Origin: Gracilinema caldarium DSM 7334
GTDB lineage: Bacteria > Spirochaetota > Spirochaetia > Treponematales > Breznakiellaceae
DNA: 64,000 nt
Reading direction: 5' to 3'
NCBI RefSeq assembly: GCF_000219725.1
Contig: NC_015732.1
Span: 558,001 to 622,000, forward strand
The position numbers and the translations under genes are program-made. Below are positions 9,498 through 17,896 of the stretch, in pieces. The notes under the pieces are model-generated. The model searched no databases. It was not told the DNA's origin and saw nothing but the letters and a program-made list of their open reading frames with translations. Position 1 is the first letter of the stretch, and each line of letters opens with the position of its first letter.

Positions 9498-10262
9498 ATG
9501 TTGCTTCCAAGAGTTATTCCCTGCCTGCTTGTCCATGAAAAGGGGTTAGTAAAATCTGTTAGATTTAAAGACTATAAATATGTCGGCGATCCAATAAATG
9601 CAGTAAAAATATTCAATGAAAAAAAAGTTGATGAACTTATGGTTATTGATATTGATGCGACGGTTGAAAATTATGTCCCGGATATGCGGATGATAAAAAA
9701 TTTGGCAAATGAGTGCCGTATGCCACTTTGTTATGGGGGTGGCATAAAAACTGTAGAGCAGGCAGGATCTATTATTAATTTAGGTGTAGAAAAGGTAGCT
9801 ATAAGTTCAGCAGCAATAGAAAATCCCGATTTAATCATGCAAATATCTAGAGAACTTGGATCTCAAAGTGTTGTTGTTGTGCTTGATGTTAAAAAAAAAT
9901 TATATGGTAAATATGAAATATATATACATAATGGTAAAAAAGCCACAGGTTTAGAATTGTTCGATTATCTTAAAGTAATAATAGAAAAAGGTGCTGGAGA
10001 GATTGTTATCAATTCAATTGATAATGATGGAATGATGAAAGGCTACGACTTAAAACTGGCGCAGGCAGTTTATAATGCTGTATCAATTCCTTTAATTATA
10101 CTTGGTGGATGTGGTTCGCTAGAAGATATAAAAAAACTCTTTAATGTAACAGGAACAATAGGTGCAGCAGCTGGAAGTCTTTTTGTTTTTAAAGGACCTC
10201 ATAAAGCTGTTTTAATAAATTATCCAAATAGGCAGGAAAAGGAATCTCTTTTTTTAAGTTGA
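9498..10262 (+). CDS. hisF: HisF-like subunit of sugar amidotransferase (WbuZ type)
   Basis: This is a 254-residue TIM-barrel protein of the HisF family. Canonical HisF begins with an IPCLDV segment whose Asp11 is catalytic for the cyclase reaction. Here the segment reads RVIPCLLVHEKG, with leucine replacing that Asp, while the second aspartate (VVVLDVKKK, ~130) remains. Phosphate-binding CYGGGIKT (~76) and GGCGS (~218) loops are present. The lost Asp fits the WbuZ/AglZ-like group, which acts with a HisH-like glutaminase in making acetamidino sugars, not histidine. ATG follows the TAA of the HisH-like gene directly. Confidence 0.88.
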   Translation: MLLPRVIPCLLVHEKGLVKSVRFKDYKYVGDPINAVKIFNEKKVDELMVIDIDATVENYVPDMRMIKNLANECRMPLCYGGGIKTVEQAGSIINLGVEKVAISSAAIENPDLIMQISRELGSQSVVVVLDVKKKLYGKYEIYIHNGKKATGLELFDYLKVIIEKGAGEIVINSIDNDGMMKGYDLKLAQAVYNAVSIPLIILGGCGSLEDIKKLFNVTGTIGAAAGSLFVFKGPHKAVLINYPNRQEKESLFLS

Positions 10263-10279
10263 TTTAAAGGTGGTATAAT

Positions 10280-11308
10280 ATGTTCACAAACAAAACCCTA
10301 CTCATCACCGGTGGTACTGGATCATTTGGAAATGCTGTATTAGACAGGTTTTTAAATACCGATATTGGTGAAATAAGAATATTCAGCCGCGATGAAAAGA
10401 AGCAGGATGATATGCGGCACAAATATAAGAACGATAAAATAAAATTTTATATTGGCGATGTCCGCGATTATGATTCAATACATGCTGCCATGAGAGGTGT
10501 TGATTATGTGTTCTCTGCTGCAGCACTTAAACAGGTTCCCTCTTGTGAGTTTTATCCTTTAGAGGCGGTGAGAACAAACGTATTGGGAACAGCAAACACT
10601 ATAGAAGCCGCGATTGCCTGTAATGTACAGCGGCTTATCGTTCTTTCTACCGATAAAGCTGTGTACCCAATCAATGCCATGGGAATGTCAAAAGCCCTCA
10701 TGGAAAAGGTGATGATCGCAAAATCTAGAAATCTTACAAAAAAACAAACACTGCTTGCAGGAACCCGTTATGGCAATGTCATGGCATCCCGTGGTTCCGT
10801 TATTCCACTTTTTATTAAGCAAATGAAAGCAGGAAAACCTATAACCATTACAAATCCCAATATGACACGGTTTATGATGTCATTACCTCAGGCTGTTGAG
10901 CTTGTGTTATTTGCATTTAACAATGCGGAGCAGGGAGATATATTTGTGCAAAAAGCTCCTGCAGCAACTATCGCAGATCTTGCTGCTGTACTTAAAGAAA
11001 TATTTAGCAGTAATAGTGAAATAAATATAATAGGTACGAGGCATGGCGAAAAATTATATGAAACGCTCCTTGCAAAAGAGGAAGCTGTAAAAGCTATAGA
11101 TATGGGCAACTACTACAGGGTTCCCGCTGATACACGTGACTTGAATTATCACTTATATTTTGACAAGGGGGACAAAAAAGCAGAAGAAGTAGAAGAATAT
11201 AACTCACATAATACTTATAGGCTTAATCGTGGCGAATTAAAACAGATGCTCTTAGATCTTGATTATGTAAAGAAAGCACTTAACAATGAAGAGGATGAGG
11301 GAGTATGA
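10280..11308 (+). CDS. fnlA: UDP-N-acetylglucosamine 4,6-dehydratase (FnlA/WbjB/CapE type)
   Basis: This is a 342-residue extended SDR with N-terminal GGTGSFGNAVL, then FSRDEKKQDDMRHKYK, SAAALKQVPSCEFYP and LSTDKAVYPINAMGMSK. In the last segment a methionine takes the place of the usual catalytic Tyr of the YxxxK pair, a hallmark of the inverting FnlA/CapE dehydratases that begin UDP-L-FucNAc synthesis from UDP-GlcNAc. AAAGGTGG (10266-10273) provides a ribosome site. Its last 4 nt overlap fnlB. Part of the AT-rich 7.7-14.7 kb block. Confidence 0.93.
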   Translation: MFTNKTLLITGGTGSFGNAVLDRFLNTDIGEIRIFSRDEKKQDDMRHKYKNDKIKFYIGDVRDYDSIHAAMRGVDYVFSAAALKQVPSCEFYPLEAVRTNVLGTANTIEAAIACNVQRLIVLSTDKAVYPINAMGMSKALMEKVMIAKSRNLTKKQTLLAGTRYGNVMASRGSVIPLFIKQMKAGKPITITNPNMTRFMMSLPQAVELVLFAFNNAEQGDIFVQKAPAATIADLAAVLKEIFSSNSEINIIGTRHGEKLYETLLAKEEAVKAIDMGNYYRVPADTRDLNYHLYFDKGDKKAEEVEEYNSHNTYRLNRGELKQMLLDLDYVKKALNNEEDEGV

Positions 11309-12417
11309 CCCATATACTCGTAACCGGTGCTCAAGGGTTTATTGGGAAAAACCTTATAGTAGCATTGGGCAGAAATAAAGAACTGTGCATACACCAGTTT
11401 GATAAAGATAATACTGATGCAGAACTAGCGGATGGTATAGCAAAAGCAGATTGTGTATACCATTTGGCAGGGATAAACCGTCCAGAAACCCCGGAAGAAT
11501 TTAAAACCGGCAATGTTGATTTAACAGAAAAAATACTATCATTGCTAAAATTACGCCATGATGCCCCTCCAATAATCATGACATCATCGATACAGGCAGA
11601 GCTTGATAACCCGTATGGCATTTCTAAACGAAAGGCTGAAGAGGCACTTCAAAAATACCATAAAGAAACCGGCAATAAAATCTGTATTTATAGGCTCCCC
11701 AATGTATTTGGGAAATGGTGCAGGCCAAATTACAACTCAGTTGTTGCTACATTTTGTTACAATGTTACGCATAATGAACCGTTAACAATTAATGATCCTG
11801 CAAAAGCAATAAATTTTATCTATATTGATGATGTTGTATATGAGTTGCAAAAACATATATCAGAAAATTTTGAATACAAAATTGAAACAATTATACCGGG
11901 ACCAACCTATACAATAACGTTAGGTGCACTTGCTGAACTGCTTTATCAATTTAGAGATATTCGTACAGGCGGGTTATTGCCAGATTTTGCTAACAAATTA
12001 GAAAAATATTTATACAGCACCTTTTTATCATACTATGAAAAGCAAGATATACAATATTTATCTGATAAAAAAGTTGATAACCGGGGCTATCTTTTTGAAC
12101 TTATCAAGACAAAAAATTCTGGACAAATATTTGTATCACGGACATTGCCGGGAATCACTCGCGGTAATCACTATCACGATACAAAAGTAGAAAAATTTTG
12201 TGTGCTTGATGGAAAAGCAAGCATTAAATTGCGTCATATAATAACAAACGAATTGCATGAAATTATTGTAGACGGGCATGAATGTAAAATCATCGATATT
12301 CCCCCAGGCTGGACACATAGTATTACCAATATTGGTACTACCGATTTACTAACATTATTTTGGGCAAATGAGATTTTTGATCAAAATAATCCTGATACAT
12401 ATTTTTGTGAGGTATAA
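11305..12417 (+). CDS. fnlB: FnlB/CapF-type bifunctional epimerase/reductase
   Basis: This 370-residue protein has an N-terminal NAD(P)-binding SDR domain (VTGAQGFIGKNL, residues 5-16; YGISKRKAEEAL, ~100) and a C-terminal cupin domain with histidines in TRGNHYHDTKVEKF (~285) and PPGWTHSITN (~332). CapF/WbjC/FnlB epimerises the 4-keto sugar and reduces it, giving the L-talose-type intermediate of the UDP-L-FucNAc pathway. Size and domain order match. It overlaps fnlA by 4 nt and precedes fnlC by 2 nt. Confidence 0.92.
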   Translation: MTHILVTGAQGFIGKNLIVALGRNKELCIHQFDKDNTDAELADGIAKADCVYHLAGINRPETPEEFKTGNVDLTEKILSLLKLRHDAPPIIMTSSIQAELDNPYGISKRKAEEALQKYHKETGNKICIYRLPNVFGKWCRPNYNSVVATFCYNVTHNEPLTINDPAKAINFIYIDDVVYELQKHISENFEYKIETIIPGPTYTITLGALAELLYQFRDIRTGGLLPDFANKLEKYLYSTFLSYYEKQDIQYLSDKKVDNRGYLFELIKTKNSGQIFVSRTLPGITRGNHYHDTKVEKFCVLDGKASIKLRHIITNELHEIIVDGHECKIIDIPPGWTHSITNIGTTDLLTLFWANEIFDQNNPDTYFCEV

Positions 12418-12419
12418 CA

Positions 12420-13547
12420 TTGAAAAAAACTAAAGTAATGACCATGGTTGGAACCCGTCCAGAAATCATACGCCTTTCAAGAGTTATGGCAAAACTGGAT
12501 GCATATGTAGATCATGTATTAGTGCATACAGGACAGAACTATGATTATGAGCTTAATAAGATATTCTTTGAAGATCTTGAATTAAGAAAACCCGATTATT
12601 TTTTGGATGCCGCCGGCGAAAGTGCAATGCAAACAATCGGCACAATAATAGAAAAGACCGATAAACTATTGAGTGAAGTCAAACCCGATGCTCTGTTAGT
12701 GCTTGGCGACACCAATTCCTGTTTGGCAGCACTACCAGCAAAACGAAAAAAAATCCCTGTGTTTCACATGGAAGCCGGCAATAGATGCTTTGATCAGCGA
12801 GTACCAGAAGAAATAAATAGGAAAATCGTTGATCATATCTCAGATATCAATATGCCTTATTCGAGCATTGCAAGGGAATATTTGCTTAGAGAAGGGCTCC
12901 CTGCAGATAGGATTATAAAAACAGGGTCTCCAATGTATGAAGTAATTCATCATTATATGCCAAAGATCCAAGCGTCAAAAGCTTTAGAAAAAAATGGAGT
13001 GAAAGCAGGCGAATATTTTCTTGTAAGCTGTCACCGTGAAGAAAATGTTGATTTTGAATATCAAATTAAGAAATTTGCAGAAAGCCTCAATGCTATTGCT
13101 GATGCGTATAAAATACCGGTTATTGTTTCTACCCATCCAAGAACACGTAAAAGATTGGAGCAGTATAATATAAAACTTAATGACCTCATTCAAACGCAAA
13201 AGCCAATGGCTTTTTCCGAATACGTCAATTTGCAAATGCATGCAAAGCTTGTTCTTTCTGATTCAGGGACAATTACAGAAGAGTCATCAATTCTTAACTT
13301 TCCTGCCCTGAATATACGCGAAGCCCACGAGCGGCCGGAAGGTATGGAGGAAGCATCGGTGATTATGACAGGACTTGACCCAGAACGGATTCTTGAATCT
13401 GCGACTATAGCTATGCAGCAGCCAAGAGGCCAAGAGCGAGCTTTTAGAGAAGTTTCAGATTATACCATGCCAAATGTTTCTGAAAAAGTTGTGCGGATTA
13501 TTGTGAGCTATATTGATTATGTAAATAGAAATGTGTGGAAAAAATAA
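12420..13547 (+). CDS. fnlC: non-hydrolysing UDP-sugar 2-epimerase (FnlC/CapG/WbjD type)
   Basis: This 375-residue protein is of the WecB/UDP-GlcNAc 2-epimerase family. It shows GTRPEIIRLS (~11-20), HTGQNYDYEL (~37), a GDTNS motif (~92), HMEAGNRCFDQRVPEE (~116) and DSGTITEESSILNFP (~281). In this cassette it should perform the last C-2 epimerisation giving UDP-N-acetyl-L-fucosamine. It starts with TTG or ATG close to the fnlB stop (TTG at 12420 is used here, giving MKKTKVMTMVGTRPE), and its 3' end overlaps the WbuB-like gene by 17 nt. Confidence 0.92.
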   Translation: MKKTKVMTMVGTRPEIIRLSRVMAKLDAYVDHVLVHTGQNYDYELNKIFFEDLELRKPDYFLDAAGESAMQTIGTIIEKTDKLLSEVKPDALLVLGDTNSCLAALPAKRKKIPVFHMEAGNRCFDQRVPEEINRKIVDHISDINMPYSSIAREYLLREGLPADRIIKTGSPMYEVIHHYMPKIQASKALEKNGVKAGEYFLVSCHREENVDFEYQIKKFAESLNAIADAYKIPVIVSTHPRTRKRLEQYNIKLNDLIQTQKPMAFSEYVNLQMHAKLVLSDSGTITEESSILNFPALNIREAHERPEGMEEASVIMTGLDPERILESATIAMQQPRGQERAFREVSDYTMPNVSEKVVRIIVSYIDYVNRNVWKK

Positions 13548-14715
13548 AAAAATAATTATAATAACAGAACGCTATGCTCCTGAGCCTTTTCTCATTACTG
13601 ACCTTGCAGAAGAATGGGTAAAACAAGGTAATGAGGTTACGGTTGTTACCCAAATCCCTTCATATCCTGGTGATAAAATTTATAAAGGATACAAAAACAG
13701 CAAACTTGTTGAAACTATCAATGGCGTTAAGATTGTTCGCTTCCCGACAGTAACAGGCTACAGTAAAAGCCTGTATCGCAAAATATTGAATTATTTATTG
13801 TTTATGCTGCGTGAACTTTGGTTCGCTTTTATTGCGAGCAAAGATGCTGATGCAGTTTTTGTCTATCATACAGGACCGCTCACCCAAGCATTGGCTGTTA
13901 TTCCTATAAAAATATTTAGAAAAATTCCTATAACAATTTGGACTCAAGATGTATGGCCTGATGCTGTTTTTGCTTATGGGTTTCCTGAACAAGGGGCATT
14001 TGCTGTAATATTAAAGAACTTTGTAAAGTTCATCTATTATTTTTGTGATACCATTTTAGTAACAAGCCCAGGTTTTATTGAGAGGCTCAAGCCATATACT
14101 AAAAATAAAATAGTAGAATTTATACCACAATGGGTACCCGATGAAATAATGAAGTGTGACCCTTCTCCTTTTAATTTAACTGAGGGCGCATCGAAGTTTA
14201 TATTTACTGGTAATCTTGGTAGTATGCAGGCTCTTGATGTAGTTATTAAAGCTTTTGCTGAATTAAAACAAGAAGATATTGTGTTATACATTTTAGGAGA
14301 TGGCAATAAACGAAAGGATTTTGAGTTACTTGCAAAATCGTTAGATGCAACAAATATTAAGTTTTTGGGAAGCTTGCCGCAACGACAAGTATTGCATTGT
14401 ATCCGACAATGTGATTTTTCTGTACTATCACTATCTCCAAATAAACTTATCAGCCTTACAATACCTGCAAAGTTTCAAACCTATCTTGCTGCAGGGAAAC
14501 CTATTTTGGCAATTACCGCTGGGGAAGTTTCCAGACTAATACAAGAAAATAATATTGGAATTGCTTGTTATCCTGATAAGGATTTAATTATAAAAAGCAT
14601 AAAAGAATTAATTGCCACTAATAAATCAGCTTCTTTTACTAGAAATCTTTTAAGATTGCAACCACAGTTTGATAGAAATAAAATTATAAATACAATTTCT
14701 TATTACTTAATATAA
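13531..14715 (+). CDS. wbuB: glycosyltransferase family 4, WbuB-like (L-FucNAc/FucNAm transferase)
   Basis: This is a 394-residue GT4-type transferase. The N-terminus (TERYAPEPFLITDLAEEWVKQG) matches the WbuB/FnlD-type donors-of-fucosamine group, and the C-terminal domain has FTGNLGSMQALDVVIKAF and YILGDG before an acceptor-domain segment LAAGKPILAI. Residues ~88-104 are hydrophobic and could attach it to the membrane. It closes the AT-rich cassette, so the preceding six enzymes probably make its sugar donor. The start at 13531 lies inside fnlC; an alternative start downstream cannot be excluded. Confidence 0.85.
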   Translation: MCGKNKKIIIITERYAPEPFLITDLAEEWVKQGNEVTVVTQIPSYPGDKIYKGYKNSKLVETINGVKIVRFPTVTGYSKSLYRKILNYLLFMLRELWFAFIASKDADAVFVYHTGPLTQALAVIPIKIFRKIPITIWTQDVWPDAVFAYGFPEQGAFAVILKNFVKFIYYFCDTILVTSPGFIERLKPYTKNKIVEFIPQWVPDEIMKCDPSPFNLTEGASKFIFTGNLGSMQALDVVIKAFAELKQEDIVLYILGDGNKRKDFELLAKSLDATNIKFLGSLPQRQVLHCIRQCDFSVLSLSPNKLISLTIPAKFQTYLAAGKPILAITAGEVSRLIQENNIGIACYPDKDLIIKSIKELIATNKSASFTRNLLRLQPQFDRNKIINTISYYLI

Positions 14716-14727
14716 GGACACCCCCTC

Positions 14728-15591
14728 ATGAAATCCATCATCCTCGCCGGCGGTTCCGGCACAAGATTGTATCCGCTCACCTTTGCGGTTTCCAAACAAA
14801 TTCTTCCCGTTTATGATAAGCCCATGATCTACTATCCCCTGTCGGTGCTTATGCTGGCCGGGATTCGGGAAGTGCTCATCATTTCTACTCCCCGGGACCT
14901 CCCTGTGTTTAGGGAGCTTTTTGGGAGTGGTGATAAACTTGGCATGCGCTTTGAGTATGCTATTCAGGAAAAGCCCCGGGGCCTTGCCGATGCCTTTATT
15001 GTGGGAGAAAAATTTATTGGCAATGATAACGTTGCCCTTGTGTTAGGCGATAACATTTTTTACGGCCACGGCTTTACCGGCACCCTGCAAAAAGCCGCAA
15101 GCCGCAAAGCAGGGGCCACCATATTTGGCTATTACGTTAGAGACCCCACCCAGTACGGTGTTGTAGAGTTTGATAACTCCGGCAAAGTCCTTGGCATCGA
15201 AGAAAAACCCGCTAAACCCAAGTCCCACTATGCCGTTCCGGGTCTCTATTTCTATGATAACCAGGTCGTTGACATCGCAAAAAACGTGCAACCCTCCGCA
15301 AGGGGTGAAATCGAAATTACCTCGGTGAACAACGAATACCTCGCCCGGGGCCAGCTCCATGTGGAACTCCTAGGCCGTGGCATGGCCTGGCTCGATACCG
15401 GAAGTTACGATGGCCTTTTGGAAGCCTCTAACTTTGTAGAAACCATCCAAAAACGGCAGGGCCTCTATGTCGCCTGTATCGAAGAAATCGCCTACCGCAA
15501 CGGTTGGATCAGCCGGGACCAATTACTTGCTATAGCCGATAGCTTTAAAACCGATTATGGTGCCTATCTGCGCTTTGTGGCGGAGCAATAA
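14728..15591 (+). CDS. rfbA: glucose-1-phosphate thymidylyltransferase
   Basis: This is a 287-residue RmlA with the nucleotidyltransferase signature [11 protein letters not shown] (residues 7-17), [18 protein letters not shown] and a conserved EEKP segment (~160). It forms dTDP-glucose from dTTP and glucose-1-phosphate, the first step of dTDP-L-rhamnose synthesis. AAGGACACC upstream is a reasonable ribosome site. Composition changes sharply here from AT-rich to GC-richer, marking the right edge of the transferred cassette. It is followed by rfbC after 2 nt. Confidence 0.97.
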   Translation: MKSIILAGGSGTRLYPLTFAVSKQILPVYDKPMIYYPLSVLMLAGIREVLIISTPRDLPVFRELFGSGDKLGMRFEYAIQEKPRGLADAFIVGEKFIGNDNVALVLGDNIFYGHGFTGTLQKAASRKAGATIFGYYVRDPTQYGVVEFDNSGKVLGIEEKPAKPKSHYAVPGLYFYDNQVVDIAKNVQPSARGEIEITSVNNEYLARGQLHVELLGRGMAWLDTGSYDGLLEASNFVETIQKRQGLYVACIEEIAYRNGWISRDQLLAIADSFKTDYGAYLRFVAEQ

Positions 15592-15593
15592 CC

Positions 15594-16142
15594 ATGCCCA
15601 TCAATGTCACACCCCTCCCCATAGAAGGACTTTATATCATTGAGCCCCGGGTGTTTGGCGACGCTCGGGGCTATTTTTTCGAGTCCTACAACGAACGGGA
15701 TTTTAACACTGCGGGCCTTACCATGCGCTTTGTCCAGGATAACCAATCCTTTTCCAGGATGGGCGTACTGCGGGGCCTCCATTTCCAGAAACAGCACCCC
15801 CAGGGGAAACTCGTCCGGGTAATACAGGGCGAAGTCTACGATGTCGCCGTTGATATCCGACCCGGTTCAAAGACCTATGGCCAGTACCATGGCCTTATAC
15901 TAAGCAGCGAAAAGCAGAACCAGTTTTACATTCCCCCAGGTTTTGCCCATGGTTTTGTGGTCCTCTCCGAAACCGCCATCTTTGCCTATAAATGCACCGA
16001 CTACTACCACCCGGAAGACGAAGGAGGCATCCGCTGGGATGATCCTGACCTCTCCATCCCCTGGCCCCTTAAGGAGGTGCAAGTTTCTCCTAAAGATGCA
16101 CAATTGCCCTATTTAAAAGATATTAAAAAGGAAAATCTATGA
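15594..16142 (+). CDS. rfbC: dTDP-4-dehydrorhamnose 3,5-epimerase
   Basis: This is a 182-residue RmlC cupin. It shows RGYFFESYNERDF, the catalytic-histidine segment GVLRGLHFQ (~57-65), PQGKLVRV, and FYIPPGFAHGF (~116-126). The length is typical. It epimerises C-3 and C-5 of the 4-keto-6-deoxy sugar made by RfbB. Its last 4 nt overlap rfbD, so rfbA, rfbC and rfbD form a tight operon; rfbB is separated by inserted toxin-antitoxin genes. Confidence 0.97.
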   Translation: MPINVTPLPIEGLYIIEPRVFGDARGYFFESYNERDFNTAGLTMRFVQDNQSFSRMGVLRGLHFQKQHPQGKLVRVIQGEVYDVAVDIRPGSKTYGQYHGLILSSEKQNQFYIPPGFAHGFVVLSETAIFAYKCTDYYHPEDEGGIRWDDPDLSIPWPLKEVQVSPKDAQLPYLKDIKKENL

Positions 16143-17014
16143 TTTGGATTGTTGGAAACAAGGGGATGCTCGGTACCGAGCTTACCCAGTATTTACAGAA
16201 CCAGGGCCTCCCAGTCCTTGGCACGGACCGGGAAGTCAGTTTTCTGGATCCCGATGCCCTTTCAGCCTTTGCCCAGGACAAACCCATATTCTGGATCATC
16301 AATTGTGCCGCCTACACCGCCGTGGATAAGGCCGAAGACGAAGAAGACCTTGCCCTGCGCTTGAATGCCGAAGGCCCCGAAAATCTAGCTCGCCTTGCAC
16401 AAAACATCGGAGCCCGGCTCCTCCACATTTCTACCGACTATGTCTTTTCAGGCACTCCCCAACTCCAGTTTGATGCACCCAGGCCCTACCGTGAGGATGA
16501 CCCCACAGGCCCTACCGGTGCCTATGGCCGTACCAAGGAAGCCGGGGAGCGCCGTGTCCTTGCTGTTGCGCCTTCCTCCCTTATTGTCCGCACCGCCTGG
16601 CTTTACGGAGCGCATGGTCCCAACTTTGTCTTTACCATGCTCCGCCTCATGAAAGAGAGGGACCGCATCGGCGTCGTCGCAGACCAGCGGGGAACACCCA
16701 CCTGGGCCCGGGACCTCGCCGCCGCCATTCACGGGCTTATAACAAAACCAGAGGTGCCCGCCGGTATCTACCATTTTACCAACGACGGCGAATGCACCTG
16801 GTACGATTTTGCCCTGGCCATCCGCGACGAAGCCCGCACCCTCGGCCTCTTAGACAAAGACTGCACCGTAAACCCCCTCACCACTGACCAATACCCCACC
16901 AAAGCCCGCCGCCCCGCCTATTCCGTCCTCTCAAAAGACAAAATAAAAGCCCTCGGCATCCCCGTCCCCGGCTGGCGGGAAAGCCTCGTGGAGTTTTTAA
17001 AAACACAATTGTAA
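16139..17014 (+). CDS. rfbD: dTDP-4-dehydrorhamnose reductase
   Basis: This is a 291-residue RmlD SDR with N-terminal GNKGMLGTEL, NCAAYTAVDKAEDEE (~60), HISTDYVFSG (~101) and the YGRTKEAGE catalytic Tyr-Lys region (~127). It reduces the 4-keto intermediate to dTDP-L-rhamnose. ATG overlaps the rfbC stop. Bases 16919-16967, within its C-terminal coding part, recur at 17511-17559 after a truncated toxin module, so this gene end has been partly duplicated. The gene itself appears intact. Confidence 0.97.
   Translation: MIWIVGNKGMLGTELTQYLQNQGLPVLGTDREVSFLDPDALSAFAQDKPIFWIINCAAYTAVDKAEDEEDLALRLNAEGPENLARLAQNIGARLLHISTDYVFSGTPQLQFDAPRPYREDDPTGPTGAYGRTKEAGERRVLAVAPSSLIVRTAWLYGAHGPNFVFTMLRLMKERDRIGVVADQRGTPTWARDLAAAIHGLITKPEVPAGIYHFTNDGECTWYDFALAIRDEARTLGLLDKDCTVNPLTTDQYPTKARRPAYSVLSKDKIKALGIPVPGWRESLVEFLKTQL
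16919..16967 (+). repeat. direct repeat copy A (inside rfbD 3' end)
   Basis: These 49 bases in the last part of rfbD are repeated at 17511-17559 with three mismatches. Copy A is coding; copy B is not. The two copies border the antitoxin and truncated-PIN module at 17064-17506 (with part of the rfbD tail). Confidence 0.9.
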
Positions 17015-17027
17015 AATGCATGACAAC

Positions 17028-17057
17028 TTGATAACTAAAAAATGTTTATAGTATTTT
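17028..17057 (+). promoter_or_regulatory. candidate sigma70 promoter, leaderless geometry
   Basis: TTGATA (17028-17033), an 18-base spacer and TATTTT (17052-17057) precede the antitoxin ATG at 17064. The -10 box ends 7 nt before the start codon and no Shine-Dalgarno is visible, so the transcript may begin at or next to the ATG. Confidence 0.5.
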
Positions 17058-17063
17058 ATACAT

Positions 17064-17291
17064 ATGAAAACGCTACCAGTTGGAAAACTTAAAGCTCAGT
17101 TCTCAGAAGTTTTAGAATTAGTAAAGCATGGGGAATCTTTCGGGATTATATATGGCAAAAAGAAAAAGCCAATTGCCATGATTATTCCATACGTTGATAA
17201 GGAAGAAATAAAAGAAAGAAAAATTGGTATTTTAGATGAAAAATATAAACTGAAGATTGATGAAAATTTTAAATTTGTGGATTGCCGATAA
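17064..17291 (+). CDS. Phd/YefM-family antitoxin
   Basis: This is a 75-residue protein with the short Phd/YefM fold signature: KTLPVGKLKAQFSEVLELVKHGESFGIIYGKKKKPIAMIIP, in which an early helix is followed by a strand-turn-strand and a C-terminal tail (RKIGILDEKYKLKIDENF) that would wrap around a PIN toxin. The family binds DNA as dimers and neutralises a co-encoded toxin. Its partner at 17282-17506 lacks its N-terminal half, so the antitoxin may be an orphan. AT-rich compared with rfbD and rfbB. Confidence 0.75.
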   Translation: MKTLPVGKLKAQFSEVLELVKHGESFGIIYGKKKKPIAMIIPYVDKEEIKERKIGILDEKYKLKIDENFKFVDCR

Positions 17292-17506
17292 AAGATTTAT
17301 TGAAGTTTGGTATATATTTGGATTACTGTTTTTTAGATTTATTGCCGGAAGATTCTCTGTATTATTTAGAATTAAAAGAAGAAACACATAGGGATCCATT
17401 TGATCGAATGTTAATAGCTCAATGTATAAAAAATAAATTAATAATGATAAGCAAAGATCGTGAATTTGAAAAATTTAAAAGCGAAGGTTTAAAAGTCATT
17501 TGGTAA
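17282..17506 (+). pseudogene. VapC-like PIN toxin, N-terminal half missing
   Basis: The 74-residue frame matches only the second half of a ~125-residue PIN toxin: ...LLPEDSLYYLELKEETHRDPFDRMLIAQCIKNKLIMISKDREFEKF, with the conserved DPFDRMLIAQ and the final catalytic Asp region. The first half, with the invariant N-terminal DTH/DTN aspartate, is absent, and the frame begins about where the antitoxin ends. A deletion of ~50-60 codons best explains this. It should be inactive as a nuclease. Confidence 0.75.
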
Positions 17507-17510
17507 ACAA

Positions 17511-17559
17511 TATTCAGTCCTCTCCAAAGACAAAATAAAAACCCTCGGCATCCCCGTCC
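17511..17559 (+). repeat. direct repeat copy B (non-coding fragment of rfbD end)
   Basis: This 49-base stretch matches 16919-16967 of rfbD with three mismatches. It has no coding role here. It lies between the truncated PIN gene and the promoter of the next TA module, as a scar of duplication or insertion. Confidence 0.9.
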
Positions 17560-17582
17560 TCATCCTTTTGTCCTGTCGAACC

Positions 17583-17618
17583 TTGAAAGTGTATCAATAT
17601 AATGATATAATATTGATA
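17583..17618 (+). promoter_or_regulatory. TA promoter with palindromic operator
   Basis: TTGAAA (17583-17588), a 17-base spacer and a perfect TATAAT (17606-17611) form a strong promoter. A 9-base inverted repeat, TATCAATAT (17592-17600) and ATATTGATA (17610-17618), spans the -10 box. This is the expected position for an autoregulatory antitoxin operator. AGGAGG (17621-17626) follows as ribosome site for the ATG at 17633. Confidence 0.8.
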
Positions 17619-17632
17619 TAAGGAGGTCCTGT

Positions 17633-17896
17633 ATGCCTACAATACGACCCAGTGCCGATTTACGCAATAACTACAATGAAATATCAGAATTCTGTCATAC
17701 ATACGCTGAACCTGTTTTTATTACCAAAAACGGACAGGGCGATTTAGCGGTAATGAGCATCGAAACCTATGAATTATTGGCAGGGAAATTGGAGCTTTAT
17801 AGATTACTTGATGAAGGTTTACATGCCCATGAAAACGGAAATGTGAAACCAAGTGAAGCCGTTTTTTCTCAAATCCATAAAAAAATGAAGTGGTAA
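17633..17896 (+). CDS. Phd/YefM-type antitoxin
   Basis: This is an 87-residue protein beginning PTIRPSADLRNNYNEISEFCHTYAEPVFITKNGQGDLAVMSIETYE, the classic prevent-host-death/YefM pattern (RPSADLRNNY helix, then FITKNGQGDLAVM strands). The C-terminal ~35 residues would contact the toxin. A consensus AGGAGG lies 6 nt upstream. Its TAA stop shares one base with the toxin ATG (TAATG at 17894-17898), so the two are translationally coupled. Expression is probably autorepressed through the palindrome at 17592-17618. Confidence 0.9.
   Translation: MPTIRPSADLRNNYNEISEFCHTYAEPVFITKNGQGDLAVMSIETYELLAGKLELYRLLDEGLHAHENGNVKPSEAVFSQIHKKMKW

Noticed and set aside
8889-10262. HisH and HisF as histidine biosynthesis enzymes
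   Set aside because: No other his gene is present, HisF lacks Asp11, and the neighbours are sugar amidotransferase and fucosamine genes.
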